Shown here piece by piece: positions 42,838 to 55,200 of a stretch of DNA of 64,000 bases. Numbering within the stretch: the first letter of the stretch is position 1; the number at the start of each line of letters is the position of its first letter. This DNA comes from Lepeophtheirus salmonis. Its lineage: Eukaryota; Arthropoda; Copepoda; Siphonostomatoida; Caligidae. The position numbers were made by a program, and so were the translations under genes. The stretch covers positions 12,338,001-12,402,000 of the forward strand of contig NC_052134.2 in assembly GCF_016086655.4 (NCBI RefSeq), written 5' to 3'. The notes under the pieces were generated by a model. It was not told the origin of the DNA, ran no database searches, and saw only the letters and a program-made list of their open reading frames with translations.

Positions 42838-43430
42838 ATATACAGGGTGTCCACGATAAATTGGAACTATCTTAAAATTCAACCTGCTTGATAAAAATGG
42901 AATTTGGAGTGTATTTGTTAATATGAAAAAGTTAGACATGATATTAAACAATAAATTTATTCAACATGTCCTCCCTCAGCAGCCACCATCTTCTCCATCA
43001 TGCCCCTAAAGGATTTGCATGCCCTGATGACTTCCGCGGAATCGACAGCATTCCACTATCTCGTAATGGAGCCCTTCAGGGCCATGATGCTTTTGTGGCT
43101 GACCTTGCACACCTCCCTCTCCAACTTCCCCTACCAGTAGTAATCACACAGATTGAGGTCGGGTGAGTTGGAGGGCCAGGTGTTGCGATCCCAGAAAGTG
43201 ATGTCGTGGGAGTTGAAGAGGTTAGTGGTCCTCATGGCGATGTGTGCGGGCGCTGAGTCTTGTTGGAATATGAACTCCCTTCCAGCGGCCATATCCTTCA
43301 TCCAGGGGATGGCGAACTCCTCCATGACTTCGCAGTACCTTATCGCATTAACCCTTTCCTTGGGATTGAAGAAGAAAGGAGGCATCACCTCACCGGACAT
43401 TAGTGTATGTGTCAATACTAATAGGAATGT
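42838..43430 (-). pseudogene. mariner-type element, 3' half with one TIR
   Basis: The plus-strand left end is TA followed by CAGGGTGTCCACGATAAATT. On the minus strand the coding part reads EVMPPFFFNPKERV, FIFQQDSAPAHIAMRTTNLF (second catalytic Asp), WPSNSPDLNLCDYYW (third catalytic Asp) and a C-terminal tail ending near 42,965. The frame 43,415-43,131 is open over 94 codons. The N-terminal half and other TIR are missing. Confidence 0.8.
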
Positions 43431-43819
43431 TTTGTTAACTTCTGCAGAGAAATGGTTAATATATACATAGAAAGCTTACTGGAACACTTGAAGTGGGAGG
43501 CAAATTTTATAGAAATAAGAAACGGGAGTGCTTTTAATACAGAACATTAGAAACCACAGACTGTTTTTTCTGGGAATTTTGGATTTTAAATGACGTATGT
43601 TACGGTATGTAATATCTGGGCAATACAAAATTAAATATTTAATATATAATAATAGTAAACATGAATGATAATTGCCGCCACGACCTCTTCATTCAAAATT
43701 ATAACACGTCATAACTCATGTGTACGTCATACATAAAGTTATTGTATTATTATATAAGTATAAAGTTTTGTATGATCACTTCATGTTTTCTTTCCTTATA
43801 ATATTAAATTTGATTGATT

Positions 43820-44290
43820 TACTGCCCCCGATAATAGCTGACATGAAATGCTGCGACGACAGCGCCCTTAAGCAATGGGTCAGAGCCTCAAAGGGTCTGC
43901 TAACAGAGCAGATTAAGGCAGATAGAATGAGCAAATGTAAGATCCTTATTAACCAAATTAAGAGCAAATGTGGCTACGTGTATTTTTTTCGGACGAGAAA
44001 ATCTTCACCGTTGACGCCAAGCATAAACGTAAAAACGATAGATGGATCTGACCGAACCGTGATGAGGTCGAACCAGTCATGAAAACAAATTATCCGGCTT
44101 CGGTTATGGTCCTGGCACACATCAGCACGGACGGATAAGTTATGCCCCCACTTCTTCCCAAAGGACCAAAAGGTGACTAAGGAGGTCTATGAGGACGTTT
44201 TCTAGGACATAGTCATCCCATTGATGAATGAAGTCACTGATGGTAAGCCATATACATTCCAGTAAGACTCAGCACCTGTTCATAAAAATA
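43820..44290 (+). pseudogene. mariner-type transposase core remnant
   Basis: The plus strand gives CDDSALKQWVRASKGLL, then FFSDEKIFTVDAKHKRKNDR (first catalytic Asp), NYPASVMVLAHISTDG and KPYTFQ followed by DSAPVHK (second Asp). Several stops (for example TAA for Gln before DSAP) and a frame slip near 43,980 show it is dead. It lies head to head with 42,838-43,430 but is a different copy. Confidence 0.75.
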
Positions 44291-44339
44291 AAATATATCC
44301 AGAAAATAACTAAAACATAGTCTGCCGGTGCAAATAATA

Positions 44340-44990
44340 AAATATCTACATAAATCATTTATCTTTTAGATCTTTATTTAATATTAACAAGAGCTTGTTC
44401 TCAAAGCTGTCGTCTCTCAGCCTCAGTTTAGTCCTCCTCAGAATCTGTTTGGCCATGGAGAACAAACGATTGCTCCTGGCAGTACTGGGAAGCACGACAT
44501 TGTATCTTTGAAATATATTTTTGACCCATCAGTAGGCCAAGATAATTTCCAGACCTTCACAGTCATCAACCAGGTATCTTTCTACTTTCTGCTTGGCCTT
44601 ATCTATCTTTTTGGGACTTTTCTGAAGAAATTATTCTCTTTTTGCACATCCTGTGACAGCTGGCTGGATGGCTGATCTTAAAATAAGATGGTCATCTCAA
44701 GAAGGAATTGTTTTGTCTTTTCTTGAGTCTCATCTGTAACAAAGGCTAATTTGAATTGAGGTAGATAAGCTGATATGCCATTTTGTACAAGTTGATTGGA
44801 TGGCATTTTTTTTGCTGTCTCTGTTGCGATATGAAGATCAGTACCGATTGCAATTCTGCGATCAGCGATACATCGCCATATTGCAATTGATCGCCGATCA
44901 GAAAAAACTCGGATCAACAATCCTGGTTGTAAGTAATTAATTGTTAATTGAATATTCAGTTTACAACAATCAACATATATTGCCATTTTT
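44340..44990 (-). pseudogene. hAT-type transposase C-terminal remnant
   Basis: Minus-strand translation across frames gives RYLVDDCEGLEI-like residues, then LPSTARSNRLFSMAKQILRR and TKLRLRDDSFENKLLLILNK. This matches the hAT C-terminal dimerisation region ('P.SSA.SERLFS.A..I....R.RL..E..E.L..L.'). Upstream the minus ORF 44,986-44,678 may be more of the same element. No TIRs were identified. Confidence 0.6.
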
Positions 44991-45059
44991 CACCACTAGG
45001 ATGATAAACGAATGCATATTGAGAGTTATAACATTGTCTATTATCAGTAGTGAGTAAAT

Positions 45060-47490
45060 ATAGTAACTTGTACCTTGGCGAACGCATCTTTTGTTAAAAA
45101 AGCAGTCCTTTTTATTTTTACAGTGAATCCACGTATGAGTTCTCAATAATGTAACAGCCACCATACGAATAATGTAATCCTTAAAACTTTCTTATAAATA
45201 CTCTGTATAATATACTTGTGGGACACAATATCAAATGCTTTAGCAAAGTCAATTGTCATTAATGTCAGATTTTCGTCTTATTCTAAATGAGTTTGTAGGG
45301 TAAAAGTAATGTCCGTTATTTTATTTTTGATGAAACCGTATTGAGAACCATGCACTTTTTTTTGTCTAAAATCATATTTAATCTGTTTGCAAGGATATAA
45401 GAAAAAATCTTACATAGAGAGTTCGTCATTATGAGTGGATGCAGGTTACTTGAAGTTATTTTGGACCCTTATTATGCGAAGTTAGGGAAGTATCCTGATG
45501 ACAATACCTGTTCATATAAAAACATAACAAAATGGGAGCTAAGTAGTTCATGTATTTCTTATAAAATTTGAATGTTAAACCAAGGCTTGTGAATGGAACG
45601 CTAAATTGAACGGCGTTCCATGGAACGTGCGTTCAATGAACATATCAAACAAGGCATTGAATTCAAATTTGTAGGATAAATGAAATAGCCGAGAGTGTTA
45701 ACTGTAGTTTAAAAAACTCTGTTTTACCTATTTGACTTAATTTTCCCAATATAATCTTAAAAATATAATTTATTAATTTCCTAATTCTATAAATGTGTTG
45801 GTTAATTTTGGCTACTTTAAGTACAATTAGCAGTGCCTCCAAAGGATTAATTAGAATCATTTGTTCATAGAAATTAACTATAATTTGTTGAAAAATGTAT
45901 TCTATTTTCAATTTTGAGAAAAATTATTTTAATTTCCTTTTGAGTTGTCGTGCTGCAATTGTACAACTTTATAACAATGACTCAGTGCTATTAAGAGTTG
46001 GTCATAAGTTATATATAATAGATTTCAATAATTAATTATGACTTAATTTATATATATTTACATATGGAATTAAGAGAAGATCGATATGATTGAATCACAA
46101 CTGACATAGCTATTCTACATCTGTGAAAATTAAGTATTGTAATTTTTAGTCGGCTATTAGTGTTTTGAACTGGAGTTTGATTATTTTTTTTTATGATTTT
46201 CATAGACATTTTGGACAAAAAAAGCTTTGATGCACCAGATATACATGAAAGCGTTCTCTTTTTTTCTACATTCAATTTAATTTAGCAATTTCATTGGAGT
46301 ATCCGACTTTTTTATTCCTTAAAAACTGTAGAGCTTCATTGAAAGAGTGCGCTAGTGGATGTATGTATACTGGGTAATCCTGGTACTACCTCATAATTGG
46401 AATGCGGAACGGAACAAAAATAATGGCTGACCGCTGAACGAAAACAGAAAAATTGAATGGAACGCCAAAATAGTGGAACACTTACAAGCCTGGTTAAAGC
46501 ATAAGGTCCTGGTGCCTTATTTAGCATTGCCTGATTACTTATTTTCCAAACGCATATGTTTCATCTGCAATACTGTACAAATTCTTATCTTCATGGCACC
46601 TTAGGTTCTCACAAATGTTGGCATTTTGAATACTACAATTTACACATGTGTTTAATAGTATACAATCAAAGCAATCGTAAAGATTAGAAAAAAAGGAGCT
46701 CATTTTCTTCACAAATGACAAAACACCGAATGGTCCTCATTCAACTCTCCTGTTTTTGTTAAAATGGACATATTTATATTCTTCTTCTTTTCAATAATAC
46801 AACATTGTAATCATAATTTAGAAAGATGATCGATCGATTTGATTCTTTTTGAGTTTTACTTTATTGAATAGGTATGTTCGTTTTAGTTTATATTTGCTTT
46901 CGTATTCAGTTGTATTTTCATTTTGGATATTTTTAATCCGTAAAAGTTGTTCTCCAACCCGTTTAGCCCCAGTTTGCCGACATACTCGTTTTATTCGTTT
47001 AAGAATATGTTTAACTTCAGTAAAAATGTCACTTCTATTTTTGACACATTTACATTTTGCTGTTTTGATTATGCACATCATTTTTCTGTCGATTTAGTGA
47101 GGTTGAATTCAGTTTCCATGGCCTTTATTTTTAACCTTTTTACAGAGGTCACATATCCATATGAATGTACAAACCTCCATGAGTAAGAATTTAGTGTCAA
47201 TTACTTTATACAATTTAAGTGACCCCCTCCCCCCCCTTGGAAAAAATTTAAATAGACACATATCTATTGTGGAAGACACAGGTCTAGATAACTTATCGGT
47301 CGATAAAAAGGTATGACTATAACCATCCGTTGTTTCTGTGGCATCATAAAAATCATAGGAAGCTATAATAGACGAAAGGCATGCGGCTGCAAAGGAAAGA
47401 GGGTTTTTGGTTCGGCTATTAGAGTCCTTATCAGGTTTAAGTTTTATGTTAAAATCACCGCTCATAATTGTTGGTCAGTGTGTTATTAAA
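45060..47490 (-). mobile_element. Non-LTR retrotransposon (LINE) remnant
   Basis: In minus-strand order: an endonuclease block MSGDFNIKLKPDKDSN (47,465 down), with DFYDATETTDGYSHTFLS and STIDMCLF; a linker with FFSNLYDCFD; AMLNKAPGPYALT (the 'KAPGPDGLT' motif before RT) at about 46,500; FYKKYMNYLAPILL; and the RT blocks CKIFSYILANRL, VHGSQYGFIKNK and LMTIDFAKAFDIVSHKYI at about 45,230-45,440. The order and spacing fit one element of the Jockey/CR1-like type. Several stops and frame slips show it is inactive. A TTAA-flanked insertion interrupts it at 45,579-46,493. The FADD catalytic block lies beyond the recognised part and may be lost. Confidence 0.7.
45579..46493. mobile_element. TTAA-flanked DNA element inside the LINE
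   Basis: Both ends carry inverted repeats: AAGGCTTGTGAATGGAACGC on the left and, reverse-complemented, CCAGGCTTGTAAGTGTTCCA on the right. TTAA flanks both sides (45,575-45,578 and 46,494-46,497). TTAA duplication is the signature of piggyBac (and Kolobok) elements. The subterminal regions carry repeated GGAACG/CGTTCC words. No transposase was recognised in the 915 bp, so it is non-autonomous. Confidence 0.75.
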
Positions 47491-47499
47491 AATAAAATA

Positions 47500-47760
47500 A
47501 TTGTATTAATCAAGGTTGTGCCCGGTTCAGATTCAGCAGTTCTATTGGTCTCGGTTTCATTTCAACTGTTTGGTCTCGGTTCCGGTCACCGTTCTTTTTT
47601 ATACAGGCTCAGTTTGGTAACAGGCACTTCGTACCAAGGCAATGATATTACATATATACAGGGCCGCAGCTACCTTATTCGAAGAGTGAAAAGTATTCCA
47701 AGTTCCTATAGGGGTCCCGAAAACTTGCTTAAGACAATCGTTTTCAAAGTGGGGTCGTAA
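47500..47760. other. Unassigned repeat-like segment
   Basis: It contains TTGGTCTCGGTTTCATTTCA and TTGGTCTCGGTTCCGGTCAC, a short imperfect direct repeat. There is a 117-codon plus-strand ORF without recognisable motifs. Probably the end of a transposable element. Confidence 0.3.
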
Positions 47761-47799
47761 GGGGAGGCTAAAGGGGGCAAGGGTAGTAAAGGAAGAGGG

Positions 47800-47945
47800 T
47801 TGACTTATTTGGCTAACTACAAGATAATTTCGAGCCTTCAGGTAGCGCAGGAAGATGGCTTACTTGTTTGGCTAACTACCAGATGATTTCGGGCCTTTTG
47901 TTTCTTTTTGGAGGAAAGGTTGCGTGATACAATAAAGGTAACGAC
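47800..47945 (+). repeat. Two tandem family-C ends
   Basis: CTTATTTGGCTAACTACAAG (47,804) and CTTGTTTGGCTAACTACCAG (47,863) are successive copies of the same block, followed by the terminal GGAAAGGTTGCGTGATACAA. Confidence 0.6.
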
Positions 47946-48760
47946 GTGTTTCATCTACATAAAATTATGTAGATGGAATATTAAAAGGTTATAAATATAT
48001 CAAAATATAGAGTTTACATTAATTTTTTTGGAGTTTTCTTCACATATTCATCTCTTCTCGAAAGAGCCTTTGCAGAATACATTCCAGGTATTTTCTTCAC
48101 ATTAAATAGTATTTCAGGAAGACTTAGATTTTCATTCATTCATAATTTCTTCTCAGATACACAAAATACATGTAAAATCCGTTGTGTTTTTAATCTGGCC
48201 CGTTAATTTGTAATTGGTAGTTAGTTAAATATTTATTACTGCTTGCCATACATACATAGAATAAAATTTGGTGTTTGGAATTGTAATACTCATATAACGA
48301 GGCAAGTTACAGAAACATTCTTAAAATATTTTTGCAAAATATATGTTTTATATATAATATTTAATTGTATAAAAATCCTGTTATTGGATTAAAATCGATA
48401 ATTTTAATGAAACAACTCCAAAATTTCCTTTTTTCCCGACATTTTACAGATTTTCAAATCAAAACGCGTCCATAAAGGACGTCGATACCAAATTCACAAC
48501 TTTTGTCATTTAGGTGCAGTCTAATTTATAATATATATCTATATATATTTTATTTTGTGGGGGATTGGTTTTGAAATTTTTGTGAAAAAAAATTTAATTT
48601 TTTGGAAAAAAAAAAATTGAAAAATTAAATTAAATTTCAAATATCAAACTTTTTTCTCGAATATTAAATTTTTATAATTTATTAAAAAAAATTAAATTTT
48701 TATAATTTTTTTTCCAAAAATTAAATTTTCTAGCTATAAACAAAAATTTCTTAATTTAGA
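47946..48760. other. Repeat-rich non-coding stretch
   Basis: It holds the reverse copy of family E (about 48,230-48,530) and a family-A-like AT body (48,550-48,745) without clear ends. A short family-D piece (AAACATTCTTCTAATTGTCA) follows near 48,826. Confidence 0.4.
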
Positions 48761-49021
48761 AAGGTATGGTTCCATCCCCTCCAGCCTTCTTCCTACGGAT
48801 GCCCTTGCAGATAAGCTTCTCTATGTCCAAACATTCTTCTAATTGTCAGAGTGAACACTTTTATTTTCTTCTTTTTTTTTACATACCGGTCTGGCAGATA
48901 ATATTAATTTCGTCTATGTTTATAAGATTACCAATAATGCGTAATTACGGTTTTAAATTTCTCAAAAACTTCCAAAGATATTTTTATTATTTTCTCATTT
49001 TGTAAAATTATATGAGTATCT

Positions 49022-49263
49022 TTATTCTAAAAATAATAATATAAATACGTATGAACCAATTTGAATAACAAAATAGAAAAAGACTTCACATATACTAAGA
49101 AGCGAAGATCCTCCACAAAGACCTAAAATCCCACCGACATTTGCAATAAATTCAATGGGACCATATAATTGACTTCTTTCCTGACGTAAAATATTAAGAC
49201 TTTTATAAAATATATGAATCACTGCTAAATTATTTCTAGCATAAGTGTCATCATCTTGACCAT
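49022..49263 (-). CDS. Alternative last exon 9b (pore, TM2) of the channel
   Basis: It follows a strong polypyrimidine tract and TAG acceptor and uses the same phase 1 junction (G plus AT gives Asp). It encodes LAVIHIFYKSLNILRQERSQ, LYGPIEFIANVGGILGLCGG and SSLLSICEVFFYFVIQI. The stop TAA is embedded in an AATAAA (minus strand, 49,026-49,021). It differs from 9a mainly in the residues just before the pore and in the cytosolic tail. It lies 93 bp downstream of 9a. Confidence 0.9.
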
Positions 49264-52200
49264 CTAAAAAAAAAAAAAAGGAGAGATCAAAATAAGTTCT
49301 TCTGTTCTTCAACAATTCAAATATATTTATTTTAATACATTTATTATACTATGTAACTAAGTAAAGGTCCATATATCATCATTATATTGAATAAAAAAGG
49401 AAATGAACTGTACAATATAAAAATACAGAATTTCACAAACACTCAAGAGGGATGATCCTGCACAAAGCCCCAGAATTCCACCAATATTTGCAATGAACTC
49501 TATTGGACCATACAATTGACCTCTTTCATGGCGAATAAAATTGAGACTTTTGAAAAAAATATGCAAGACTGACATGTCTTTTATTCTTATTGAATTATTG
49601 CCTATGAATAATATGTATATGTAAATGTAATTTGTCAAAATATTATTTGTGCAGATGAGTTCTTAGTCAATAGGCAGGGGCGTCCGCAGGGGTGGGCTCA
49701 AGGGACTGTAGCCCCCTCCCTCATATTAAGGAAGTTTTCTTTTTAATAGAAAATTTAATTTTTGAAAATTGTTTTCTAAGCATTTATTGAATTTTTCAAT
49801 TTTTTCCCCAAAAATTTTAATTTTTTGTGAACAGATGTAGGTTTTTGAAAAAAAAAAAAAAAATTTTGAGAATAGTTTTTCAATTTTAGAATTTTTTCCC
49901 AAAAAATAAATAAATATTTTTAATTTAATATTTGAATTTTTTTTTGAACAGCTGTGGACTTTTGAATTTTTTCCAAAAAATGTAATTCTTTGAGGATAGC
50001 TATAAATTTTTGAAATTTTTCAAAAAAAATTAATATTTCAAATGTTTCACAAAAATTTTAATTAATTTCAATTTTTCACAAAAAGTTTTAATTATTTTCA
50101 ATTTTCCACAAAAGTTTTAATTATTTTCAATTTTTCACAAAATTTTAATTATTTTCAATTTTCACAAAAATTTTAATTATTTTCAATTTTTCACAAAAAT
50201 TTTAATTATTTTCAATTTTTCACAAAAATTTTAATTAATTTCAATTTTTCACAAAAATTTGAATATTATCAATTATTTTCCAATAAATTTAATTTTTGTG
50301 AATAGCTGTGGACAAAGACTTCCCCAAAATATAATCTTGCGGATGCTCCTGATTGGGCATGAGGAAACTAAAAAAAATATATTATTCCCAAGGTGGTGCA
50401 ACAGTCTGTAAGTTTAGTTTTTTTTAAACAGCGCCCACTACATATGCGAGAAACGTTGGTATATTTTATTTCTATTGAATAATATTATCATTTAGGGAGT
50501 TGTATAATTTTTCCACAAGATGGTGCCACTCTCTGTCACTATTTATACAAACGAATATAAGAAAAAGACACTCATGCCCATTCAAACTACAAATAATATA
50601 TCATATCGTTGAAGAATATTACCTTTCAAAAAAGTATTCCTTTCTTCTGGAGTAAACTTGAGCATTTTCGTGCTTTGAACTTTAGACATAGACGCCTCAT
50701 GTGGATAATTGATTTCTGTACACGAAGGGAGGCATTCACACTCCCTTACTTTACTTTTATCTGAGTCATCCTGAATGTTGGATTCCTCTGCTTTGATCTT
50801 AGCTTTCTTGATGCAATCAATTTTCTCAGGAGAGCAAATAGGGATATCATCTGTTCTTGGCATGTAATACGCTACACATCCGCACATCTACAAATGAAAG
50901 TCAGTCAGTGTATTGAATTTTCCTATCATTAGTATTGTTTGTGATGCAAATCGTGTGTATATTTAGATGGCCCGTTTTTTTAATTCTGTAATTTCAGAAA
51001 ACGAATTTTATTTTCTTTAGCCGTTGTTATTATTATTTAACTTCTGATTAGAGAACTTCTTTTTCTACTAATTCAATTACATTCACAACTTGATTATCCA
51101 TTCGTGTGTGCACTTAAAGACGTAGAGTAACCTTGAAGATTTGTTGCGGTGTTATAATTGTAAGCCCTTGTTCTGATTCAAAGTAGAATTCAGAATCGAC
51201 ATCGGAGACAAATTACTTGTGTATTTCATTCTCCCCTTGTCACAGCTGATCTAATGAATTACCATCACAGCTAAGCTGCTCTCTTTCAAAGAATTCTTCA
51301 AATTGTCAGGGTTACCATGTTGAATTTAAGTTTTTTTTTTACATGACCAAATACACACGATTTTCATCACTAGGTATGATATATGCAGGCTTGGATATTG
51401 ATTGGAAAATGAGTGGCGTTCATTTTTGAGCCTCTGAACGGGAAAACTATTATGGATTATAGAAAAATCTTTTAACTTCTTTTTATTAGCCTTTCATTTC
51501 TTTGATCATTATTTAATGTTCTATGCCGCACCAAAATGACCAGGGGCGATACTTTAATTATTGCAGGGGGAAGGTCAAATAAGTTTCTGACAATTCAGCT
51601 GATTGCAATTTTTGATCTTAAACGTTATGGTTTAAACCATACACATTTAAAACGGTTTCATATGTATAAAGCACAAGACTGTATCCACTAGTACAGTGGA
51701 TCTCAAATGGGGTTAAACGTAGCCCTTGGTGTACTTGGTGGCACTTCAGGGGGTACTTGAGATTAATTTTGTCCGTAGGAGGGATGTAGCCCCCCAAGGA
51801 ATTATTGTTTTTTACAAACAAATTTAATGTCTATTTTTTTTCCAAAAATTTAATTATGGAAATTGTCCACAATGAATGATTTTTGGTTTTTTACCAGAAA
51901 ATTAATTTATATATAAATATTGAAATATATATATTTTTTTAAACAGCTGTGGATTTTAGAAATTTTTTTCCAAAAAATTAATTATCAGAGAAAATATATG
52001 GATTTTTGAAAGTTTTTGTTCTTTTTGCATTTTCTAAATCAAGAAAATTAATATTTATTACTATAAAATGCATTAAATGTTTGTTTTCTCTTGGATTAAT
52101 GATGGAATTATTTTTTTGCCTCATATTATGCTTGTTCGTCAATCCTTGAGTATTTTTTAGTGTGAATAATCCATCATGAATAATGCTAATTACTTTCGGA

Positions 52201-55200
52201 GACGTGATTAGTATTATTCAATTCCAATCGTTTCCGAGTTTATTTATTTTTGTTTTTCTAATTATACTAATTTTATTACCTTCGTTGTCTTTGGTTCCAA
52301 TTGATTTAATAGTGACATTTTGTTGCTGTATGCATTGAAATTTTGGGGCATGATTCCATCATTTTTCCAAAAGAAAACAATCATTTTATAGAAATGCACA
52401 TTACATATTTTGATTAAAAAATTCCAAAGGAACATCAATATCCTTTAGGTACAATGTCTTTAAGGCAAAATGTGCTAAGGAGTTATGGTTCAAGGCAAAA
52501 TATTCTGAGGCAAAATAGTTAACGGCAAAATTACATAGCACCTTATTTTTCACCATAAAATATTTTGCGATGGTTAGAGGGTACTTTTGCTGAAAATTAA
52601 CCTCATACAAATAATACACCACTGAAAAAGGTTGAGTATCTCTGATCTTTGGTACCTCAAAAAAGACATCTCGCTAGGGAATAAGTTTTTTCTTAGGCAA
52701 TTAAATTTAGATAAAAATTGATTCCTGATCAAAGCGGAAAACGTGCGAACGGGTCCAAGCCTGGATATACATACATACTGGATATATATATGGTAATTTA
52801 AAAAAATGCAAAATCCTACACTAAACGTCTGGTTAGTGATACATTCTATTATACAGTTAAGGTATGTAAAATGTTTAAAATACATCAGTGATTTCTCATC
52901 TTCAAAAAAACATTGTCGCACTTTATAGTCAAGAGAATGAATGTCATTGTTGGAGTGGATATAACTGGGAAGAAGAGAAATAAAATTCTCGGAACCAGGT
53001 GGTAAACCAAAACCAAAGTCCACCATTTCAGGATGATCCACGGGTGAATGCAACAGGATCTAATTTTGTATTTGAATATAAGCATAAATCAATCATAATT
53101 ATTCAATAGTGCAGGAGCGTCCGCAGAATCCGCATTATTTCTTGGAAAAAAATTTCAAAAACTAAATTTAAAATTTTTCTTTTAAAATTTCTAAGAATTC
53201 ACAGCTACTTACAAAAAAATTTCAAAAGTAAAATTTCAAATATTAAATTTTTTTATTTAAAAAATTCAAAAATCTACAGCTGTTCACAAAAAATTAAATT
53301 TTTGAAATGTTTTTGAAATAGTAAATAGTAAACAGAAAAAAACCCCAATTTTTTTTTTTTTTTTTTTTGGGGGTGACAGACATCCCAACCCACACCCTGC
53401 GGACCCTCCTGTAGTGTCTAGTGGCAGAGTGGCACGACTTTTAAAGGCGAGGCTATGTGTAAATTTTAGTCCTGACGTTATAGACTTAAAAATATATATA
53501 TATTTTAAAATTTGGAAAAAATTTAAAAAATAAAAAATAATTAATTTTTAGAAAATCAATTTGGAATCTTACTTTTTAAGTAAATATATTAAATAGGGAT
53601 TGTTTAATGTCCAGCACGACTTGTGTACAGATGCACGGAGCTAGTATTGCGGCAAAACTCAATAGGATTTTAAGCGATCATTAAGAGTTAAAATATTATG
53701 AAATGGTAAAAATCCAGGTTAAAAAATATATAGGTATATATATTTATATTTATATATATACATCACAAGATAAAGATATCATAGAGTTTTTTTTATTTTT
53801 CGACAGAAATTCGACTTTCCCTTAGTGTTTATTATTAAAGTTCCAGTCTGGTTTTGAGTTTGACTGAGGGCGCCCTTGTGGCTATTCTTGCACATAAAAC
53901 AGTCCCTAACTAAAAAAATATTTTATTTGTAAGGTGTGTACTCTGGTTTGTTGTTTAAACTAATAGTTTAAAAAAACATGGCGCGTGAGGAGAAGAATTC
54001 TCACGGCGCCATCTATACTTTATTACCATTATCATCAATTAGACTAAGTTGCACTCCCGGGTATATATAATAGTATCAACTCTTGCTTCCTTCAATATAA
54101 AAGGATGGCCCAGTAAGGGAGTTAGTAATTTCAGTACAATTTCAGTACTCAGAGACTGAATTGTGTGAAACATTTGTTCTGTTGAAAAAAATCTTGCTAA
54201 ATGTCTTTTAAAAGTAACATTGATTCAAGTAAAGAGGCATCAAACGAGTAAAAAATAATATTTGTCTGTCTGCAGACACTGTATATAGTACACCTTTAGG
54301 TATATCATATACTAATACTCTATAAAAAAGGGAGTTCAGTAATGGTAGGTATACATGGAGTTCTTTATAAAATGCATGAAATCCCACAGGCGTTTAGTTC
54401 AACTCATATTAGAAAAAGAATAAAAGTGAAGTACTTTATATGAAATTAAAAAAGAAAAAAAAGAAGGAATATGACTTTAAATGAGGTTTTGCAACGTGCT
54501 AAAGTACTCTCTGCCTCATCTAATCATATTAAGAAATTTTTTTGAAGCTAATTTTTGTATTTATTCTTGAGGAGAGAACGTCTAAGAATTGAGTGAGTAT
54601 CTATGATTGATAAAACCAAAAATTTGTTGGGGGCTATCTCCTATATTATTCAAACAAAATTTGTGTTACGTAATTTTATGATTCTATGTGTTGTATTATT
54701 TTGACGCAAGACGGCGCCACTCTCTGTCGCCTAGTTTACAAAGTAATATATATATATATATAAAACGCTCATGCCCTATTTCATTATTATACAATTTGAT
54801 GCCACTTCCAAAATATTCATTGGGGGGGGTTGAACCCACTGGATCCCTTGCCACTCCACCACTGCTCATGTAGCTTACTTTAAATCCAACAGACTCACTC
54901 CCCGTACAGTAATATTCATTTTCTTGCACATTAAGTAATACAGAAAGGCCCATTGTTAGTCCTGGTGAAGATGTCCTCCTGGGCATTTCGCCAAATAGGA
55001 TGTTTTTTTGGGATGGTTTGTTTTTATAGCCATCTTGAGGAGTCCAGTCTTTCCAATTTTTCTCTGCAGTAGGATTCTTTTGATTTCACAAATTTAAAAT
55101 AATTAGAAATGTTTTTAAATATTCGTTAAAATAGATTTATTCTTTTACTCTAGGAAAATGACGAAACATCACTTCATCCGGCATGATATTAAAGGCGCAA

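Noticed and set aside
42571..42951. 126-codon minus-strand ORF
   Set aside because: It runs through the terminal repeat of the mariner at 42,838 and shows no family motif; most likely a chance ORF, though the 42,571-42,835 part is not excluded.
52401..52622. 73-codon minus-strand ORF as an extra channel exon
   Set aside because: It is made of irregular AAGGCAAAATA-like repeats, and channel exons 7 and 8 join directly in phase and in family alignment.
54696..54986. Extended ORF beyond channel exon 6
   Set aside because: Only the part above 54,879 is colinear with DEG/ENaC proteins; the rest follows a GTAAGC donor and is intron.
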